A stretch of DNA of 34,551 bases, taken from contig PMZA01000005.1 of NCBI GenBank assembly GCA_003170595.1, positions 1 through 34,551 of the forward strand. Direction: 5' to 3'. A program made the position numbers and the translations under genes. Of the stretch, positions 30,779 through 34,551 are shown piece by piece. Under the pieces are notes generated by a model, which was not told the DNA's origin, searched no databases, and saw only the letters and a program-made list of their open reading frames with translations. The stretch is from Armatimonadota bacterium (GTDB taxonomy: Bacteria; Armatimonadota; Zipacnadia; Zipacnadales; FEN-943). The stretch's first letter is position 1. The number at the start of each line of letters is the position of its first letter.

Positions 30779-33702
30779 TGGGCCGCCCCCTTCGGCACTG
30801 GCACCAGCACCAGTACGCCGAGGAGGTCGGGCGGCTTCTGTGGCTCGATGCGTACATGCCCGGCCTTGGTGAGGCTGCGGATGCGGCGGTGAGATTCGGT
30901 GAGCCGTCGGGCCCGCTCGTCGAGCACGGCCGAGAGCTGCTTCTGCAACGGCTCCCACCCGGCGAGCATCTCGGCGACGACCTCGGTCTTCTCCTGGGCG
31001 GAGAGGTTCCCAACTGGGGCCGCCTCATCCACCAGCTTCTTGGCGTCGTCGAGGGAAATCGGCTCGATGTCAGGCAGGAGGCCACGGTATCCCCAGACGA
31101 GGGTCTCCTCGGCCAGGCTGGGCGTCTCTTCGTCCCGCTCGTGGATCAGGTAGCGTAGGCGAAGCAGGAGCAGCGTGGTCCGCCGGGTGACGGCGTCGGT
31201 GCGGATGGCTCCGCAACGTGCCGCCGCCGACTGGTCGGAAGATGGGTAGAAGGCCAGGTCCATGAGATGCTCGGCCAGGCACTCGATGAGACGATGGCTG
31301 CGTCCGACGTAGGCGACGCCCTCGGGGACGGGCGTGTCGAAGGTGATGGGCCACGGATCGGGCACGTTGCCGAGAGCCTGCCTCACCGCTGGCGGCAGGG
31401 GGGCGATGTCGATCTCCCAGACCTCGGGGCCGGTCTTGCGAGAACGGCTGCTCCGGCGGAAGCCGAACGTCAGCCGCTGGCTGGCCTCGAGTAGGAAGCT
31501 TCGGACCTCCTCCGGGTCACCCAGGACTCCGTCGGTCTCGGACAACTCTCGCTGCACTTCGTCGGGCTTGATGCTGCGTTGGGCGAAGCGGGAGCGTGTC
31601 TCCTTCTCCCGCTCGGCGGCCAGGTCCATCTGGTAGTGGAAACTGCGGACGACCTCGGACGCCATGTCGGACCGGTCGAAGAGCGAGAGCTGTCGCTTGC
31701 CCTCGTAGGACCGGGCGAAGACGGACTTGAGGACCGTCTCCATGACGGTCTCGCTGTCGACGGGGACCGGGACATAGATGCCCAGGGCTTTGTGGATCTC
31801 GCGGGCCTTGCGGATCAGGACGTCGAGAACCGCCCCGTCCACCGGGTTGTCCTGGCCGTAGATGAGCACGGTGCGGACGGTGGGCGAGTTCTGGCCGAAG
31901 CGGTCGACGCGGCCCTCCCGCTGTTCGAGGCGGTTGGGGTTCCAGGGCAGGTCATAGTGGAGGACGGCGTTGAAGTGCTCCTGGAGGTTGACGCCCTCGC
32001 TCAGGCAGTCGGTGGCCACCAGGACACGCCTCGGGGCCTTCGCGAGTTCTGCGAGCTTCAGACGCCGCTCGTCTTCGCCGACGGTGCCGTTGATGGACGT
32101 CACCCGGAGGTCTCGGAACTTCTTGCCCAGGGCACCCTGGAGTTCCTCCGCGACATAGTCGCTGGTCGCTATGTATCTACACCAGACGATGGGATGGTAG
32201 CCGTCACGCAGGCAGGCTCTGACAGCCTCGGCTGCGGCTTGGAGCTTGGCATCGTGTCTCCCCCGCAGCTCGCCCGCACGCTTGGCGAAGGCTCTCATCC
32301 GGCGACGGTCGGCATCGGGCCAGGATGAATCCATCTCCTGAGCGTCGAAGATCGCCGTAGGAGGGGCGTCAGCCGATGGCCCCGCATCGGTGGAGTCGTA
32401 GAGGGCGGGCTCGAAGGTCGCTTCGAGTTCGTCCTCGGTGGATGCGTCAAGGGCTTCGGTGGAGAAGCCCTCGTCTCCGCCCAGTCGTCGGAGCAGGCTG
32501 GCCTCCGCGGCGGCCGGCGATGAGGTCACGCACCGCATGAGGGCGAGGGCGGACCAGAAACGCATCCTTCGCTTCCAGCCTTTGAGCGTCTCCGCGGAGT
32601 CAACGAGGCCGCGGGCGAAGTCGTACACGTCGGAGTAGAAGCTACGGTAGGCGTCGGAAAACGAGTACGGGTACTCGCCGGACGGTGCGGGCCACGGGTC
32701 CCGCTCGGGGAAGGGCGTGTCCTCTCCCATCCACCGCTTCACGTCGGGTCGCCGACGCTGGACGAAGTGCTTCGACAACTCGTCCCGTTCGTCGTCGGAC
32801 AGCTCAGCCAGGTTCAGGTCAGCAAACTCCGGTCGTAGCAGCCCGAGCAGGGAGAGGAACGACTCCTCGACACCGCTGTGCGGCGTGGCGGTGAGAAGCA
32901 CGAGGTGGCGGTTCGGGTCACTGGCAACTTGGCACACCAGATCGTGCCTTTGCTGCTGAGAGCGTGCCCGTCGATCGCCCGGCGGCCGGGCGGCCCCGTG
33001 GGCCTCGTCGACTATCACGAAGTCGGGGCAGTGCAACAGAAACGTCTCACGGTATCGCTCGCTCTTGATGGTGTCGATGCTGGCCACGAAGTGCCGGTGT
33101 TGCTGGAAGATGCTGCGGTCGGCCGGGCAAAGGCGTTCAAGTCTGGCGACGGTCCCCGAGCGGATGACTTCAGCCTCCATCTGGGCCTTCTCTGCGAGTT
33201 CCCGCTGCCACTGATCGCAGAGGTAGGGGGGACAAAGAACGGCGAGTCGCCGTACCTCTCCACGGGCCATCAACTCACGGCCGAGCAATATCCCTTCGAG
33301 GGATTTGCCTACTCCGACATCGTCCGCCACCAGCAGTCGAGCGGTATCCTGCCGGAGCCCCATGAGCATCGGGACGTATTGGTACGGGCGGGGTCTGACG
33401 GACAGATGGCCCAGCGACCTGAAGGGTGTCGCCCCATCCCGCAGGAGCAGACGGGCGGCCTCCAGCAGCAACTTGACGGCGGCGTGGTCCTGCACCGCAC
33501 TGGCGTCTGGTGCCCTGAACTGCGTCTGTTCGACCCGCTCGAAGAACAAGCTGTAGGCCATCGTGTCGGCGAGCGACCGCAGGACGCCGCAGACCTCCCT
33601 GGCACTGCCCCCGATCGGGCGGAGCATCATGAGCCCGGGCTCCTCCGATGGCAGGACAACCCAGTCCCGTTCGCGGTACCGCACCAGCGTGCCGGGGTTC
33701 AA
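30775..33702 (-). CDS. drmD: SNF2-family helicase, DISARM DrmD-type
   Basis: This 975-aa SF2 ATPase has motif I LVADDVGVGKSLEG (about 125-138), motif II IVDEAHG (about 232), motif III LLTATPHSG (about 272) and the helicase C-terminal signature PNRLEQREGRVDRFGQ (about 595-610). Beyond it is a 350-residue C-terminal region with charged helices. DrmD is the helicase specific to class 1 DISARM and translocates on DNA rather than unwinding it. TTG 33702 forms a TTGA overlap with the upstream stop, and its own stop forms a GTGA overlap with the methylase start. The three genes are therefore one translationally coupled operon. Function is by family; activity is inferred. Confidence 0.78.
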   Translation of the reverse strand: MNPGTLVRYRERDWVVLPSEEPGLMMLRPIGGSAREVCGVLRSLADTMAYSLFFERVEQTQFRAPDASAVQDHAAVKLLLEAARLLLRDGATPFRSLGHLSVRPRPYQYVPMLMGLRQDTARLLVADDVGVGKSLEGILLGRELMARGEVRRLAVLCPPYLCDQWQRELAEKAQMEAEVIRSGTVARLERLCPADRSIFQQHRHFVASIDTIKSERYRETFLLHCPDFVIVDEAHGAARPPGDRRARSQQQRHDLVCQVASDPNRHLVLLTATPHSGVEESFLSLLGLLRPEFADLNLAELSDDERDELSKHFVQRRRPDVKRWMGEDTPFPERDPWPAPSGEYPYSFSDAYRSFYSDVYDFARGLVDSAETLKGWKRRMRFWSALALMRCVTSSPAAAEASLLRRLGGDEGFSTEALDASTEDELEATFEPALYDSTDAGPSADAPPTAIFDAQEMDSSWPDADRRRMRAFAKRAGELRGRHDAKLQAAAEAVRACLRDGYHPIVWCRYIATSDYVAEELQGALGKKFRDLRVTSINGTVGEDERRLKLAELAKAPRRVLVATDCLSEGVNLQEHFNAVLHYDLPWNPNRLEQREGRVDRFGQNSPTVRTVLIYGQDNPVDGAVLDVLIRKAREIHKALGIYVPVPVDSETVMETVLKSVFARSYEGKRQLSLFDRSDMASEVVRSFHYQMDLAAEREKETRSRFAQRSIKPDEVQRELSETDGVLGDPEEVRSFLLEASQRLTFGFRRSSRSRKTGPEVWEIDIAPLPPAVRQALGNVPDPWPITFDTPVPEGVAYVGRSHRLIECLAEHLMDLAFYPSSDQSAAARCGAIRTDAVTRRTTLLLLRLRYLIHERDEETPSLAEETLVWGYRGLLPDIEPISLDDAKKLVDEAAPVGNLSAQEKTEVVAEMLAGWEPLQKQLSAVLDERARRLTESHRRIRSLTKAGHVRIEPQKPPDLLGVLVLVPVPKGAAQ

Positions 33703-34551
33703 GGCCGCACCCCCTCACCGAAGACATCGGGATGCTCAGCGATCTGCTCCTCGAGGCCCCGGTCGTAGCGGATCGTGATGACCCGATATCCGAGTTCCCG
33801 CAGTCTGCGTCGGGCTGCCTCGTCCCTCCCTTGCTGTTGAGGCTGATCGTGCACACTCCCGTCGCAGAACACGCAGACGTGCAGGCCTTCGTAAGCGAAG
33901 TCCGGCGTGCACTCGGCTTCGGGCACGTGCATCTGAGCGTGCGAAGGCAGGCTCCGTCGAGTGCGGTAGAGGTGGTCGATGAACTGCCTCTCAAGGGCCG
34001 ATCGAGAGTCCGTCTCGCTCATCAGCCACTGACACTGCTCGTCGTAGGAGCGTCCGGCTATCTCGACCCGGACCCGCCCGCCCTTCAGGCTTAGCAGAAG
34101 GTCCCGCACGAGGTGTCTATCGAGGAGTCTGTGGTGTCTTTGGTTGTAGTAGGAGAGCAGGCAGTCATAGCAGGCCCTGGCACAGCCGTGCACCTCGTCC
34201 TCGGGCGGCCGCATGTCCTCGCCCGTGTCCGGGTCGAAGTGCATGATCTCCAGGGCCAGCGATGCGACGCCCGAGAGGGCGTCCGGCTCGTCCACCAGAC
34301 GCCTGAGCACTCCCAGCCCTCCCTCGGCCGCTTCCCATATCAGGATTCGACGCCCCAGTCCCTCCCCGATGACTTCCGAGCCCAGCTCGGACGACTCCAC
34401 CTGGTACCGGGCAGCGACCCCGGCGACGAGGGCGTACTGAAGCGTGTAGACGAAGGAGTTGGTGGTCGCCTCGTCATCCGGGTCTCCGATGTCGGGGTGC
34501 ACGAGGACGGCGTTCGAGGTGTTCCTGACGAACAGCCGTACATAGTGGCGG
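33699..34551 (-). CDS. DUF1998 (DrmB-like) protein with C-terminal nuclease-like domain, partial
   Basis: The gene enters from beyond the right edge and ends at 33699; the frame is open to base 34551. The visible 283 or so residues hold the DUF1998/MZB-type cysteine cluster HGCARACYDCLLSYYNQRHH followed by LLDRHL, typical of DrmB and of helicases such as MrfA/YprA. After it comes a C-terminal domain with an early glutamate (ALERQFIDHLYR), TPDFAYEGLHVCVFCDG and LRELGYRVITIRYD. This looks like a Vsr/DUF559-type PD-(D/E)XK nuclease fold. Such a nuclease tail is not standard for DrmB as I know it. Position directly upstream of drmD supports a DISARM-like identity; a longer YprA-like helicase is possible. 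Confidence 0.68.
   Translation of the reverse strand, partial: RHYVRLFVRNTSNAVLVHPDIGDPDDEATTNSFVYTLQYALVAGVAARYQVESSELGSEVIGEGLGRRILIWEAAEGGLGVLRRLVDEPDALSGVASLALEIMHFDPDTGEDMRPPEDEVHGCARACYDCLLSYYNQRHHRLLDRHLVRDLLLSLKGGRVRVEIAGRSYDEQCQWLMSETDSRSALERQFIDHLYRTRRSLPSHAQMHVPEAECTPDFAYEGLHVCVFCDGSVHDQPQQQGRDEAARRRLRELGYRVITIRYDRGLEEQIAEHPDVFGEGVRP

Noticed and set aside
33699-34551. Druantia DruE C-terminus
   Set aside because: DruE also carries DUF1998, but the coupled SNF2 helicase and methylase downstream are not Druantia genes.

Overview
GC-rich bacterial DNA with strong purine-rich ribosome binding sites and frequent GTG/TTG starts. The phylum cannot be fixed from sequence alone. There are no rRNA, tRNA or core housekeeping genes. 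A replication module, a tyrosine recombinase and at least three predicted anti-phage loci sit side by side, so this looks like a defence island on, or derived from, a mobile replicon (plasmid, phage-plasmid or integrative element).

Layout: (1) 1-1431 is almost gene-free and holds degenerate short repeats. (2) 1432-4987 (+) encodes a winged-helix replication initiator with seven iteron-like DNA repeats inside its own coding sequence, a DnaC-like helicase-loader ATPase, and a tyrosine recombinase. (3) 4988-14640 lies between two direct copies of a recombinase 3' end plus stem-loop (about 4929-5065 and 14279-14430). It carries a compact minus-strand operon of DNA methyltransferase, phosphoribosyltransferase-like protein, ORC/CDC6-like ATPase and an unrecognised protein (10701 to 5518). 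It also carries three unrecognised genes, one with a 10-bp duplication frameshift, and duplicated fragments. (4) 14641-18686 (-) is a Gabija-type pair: an OLD-family ATPase/TOPRIM protein and a UvrD-like helicase. (5) 19009-23107 (+) holds a 1143-aa helical protein of unknown function and a truncated ADP-ribosylglycohydrolase. (6) 23321-26650 (-) holds a B12-binding/radical SAM protein, a truncated RNase H-fold protein, and a gene split by a 317-bp MITE with a clean 8-bp target duplication. (7) 26705-34551 (-) is a DISARM-like operon: a DrmMI-type adenine methylase, a DrmD-type SNF2 helicase, and the 3' part of a DUF1998 protein ending in a restriction-nuclease-like domain, which runs off the window.

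Genes within each operon are tightly coupled by 4-nt stop/start overlaps (ATGA, GTGA, TTGA). Between operons there are signs of decay and rearrangement: frameshifts, truncations, gene tails and dispersed repeats. The two observations most worth following are the four-gene methyltransferase/PRTase/ORC-ATPase system bounded by recombinase-tail repeats, and the lambda-O-like origin inside the initiator gene.
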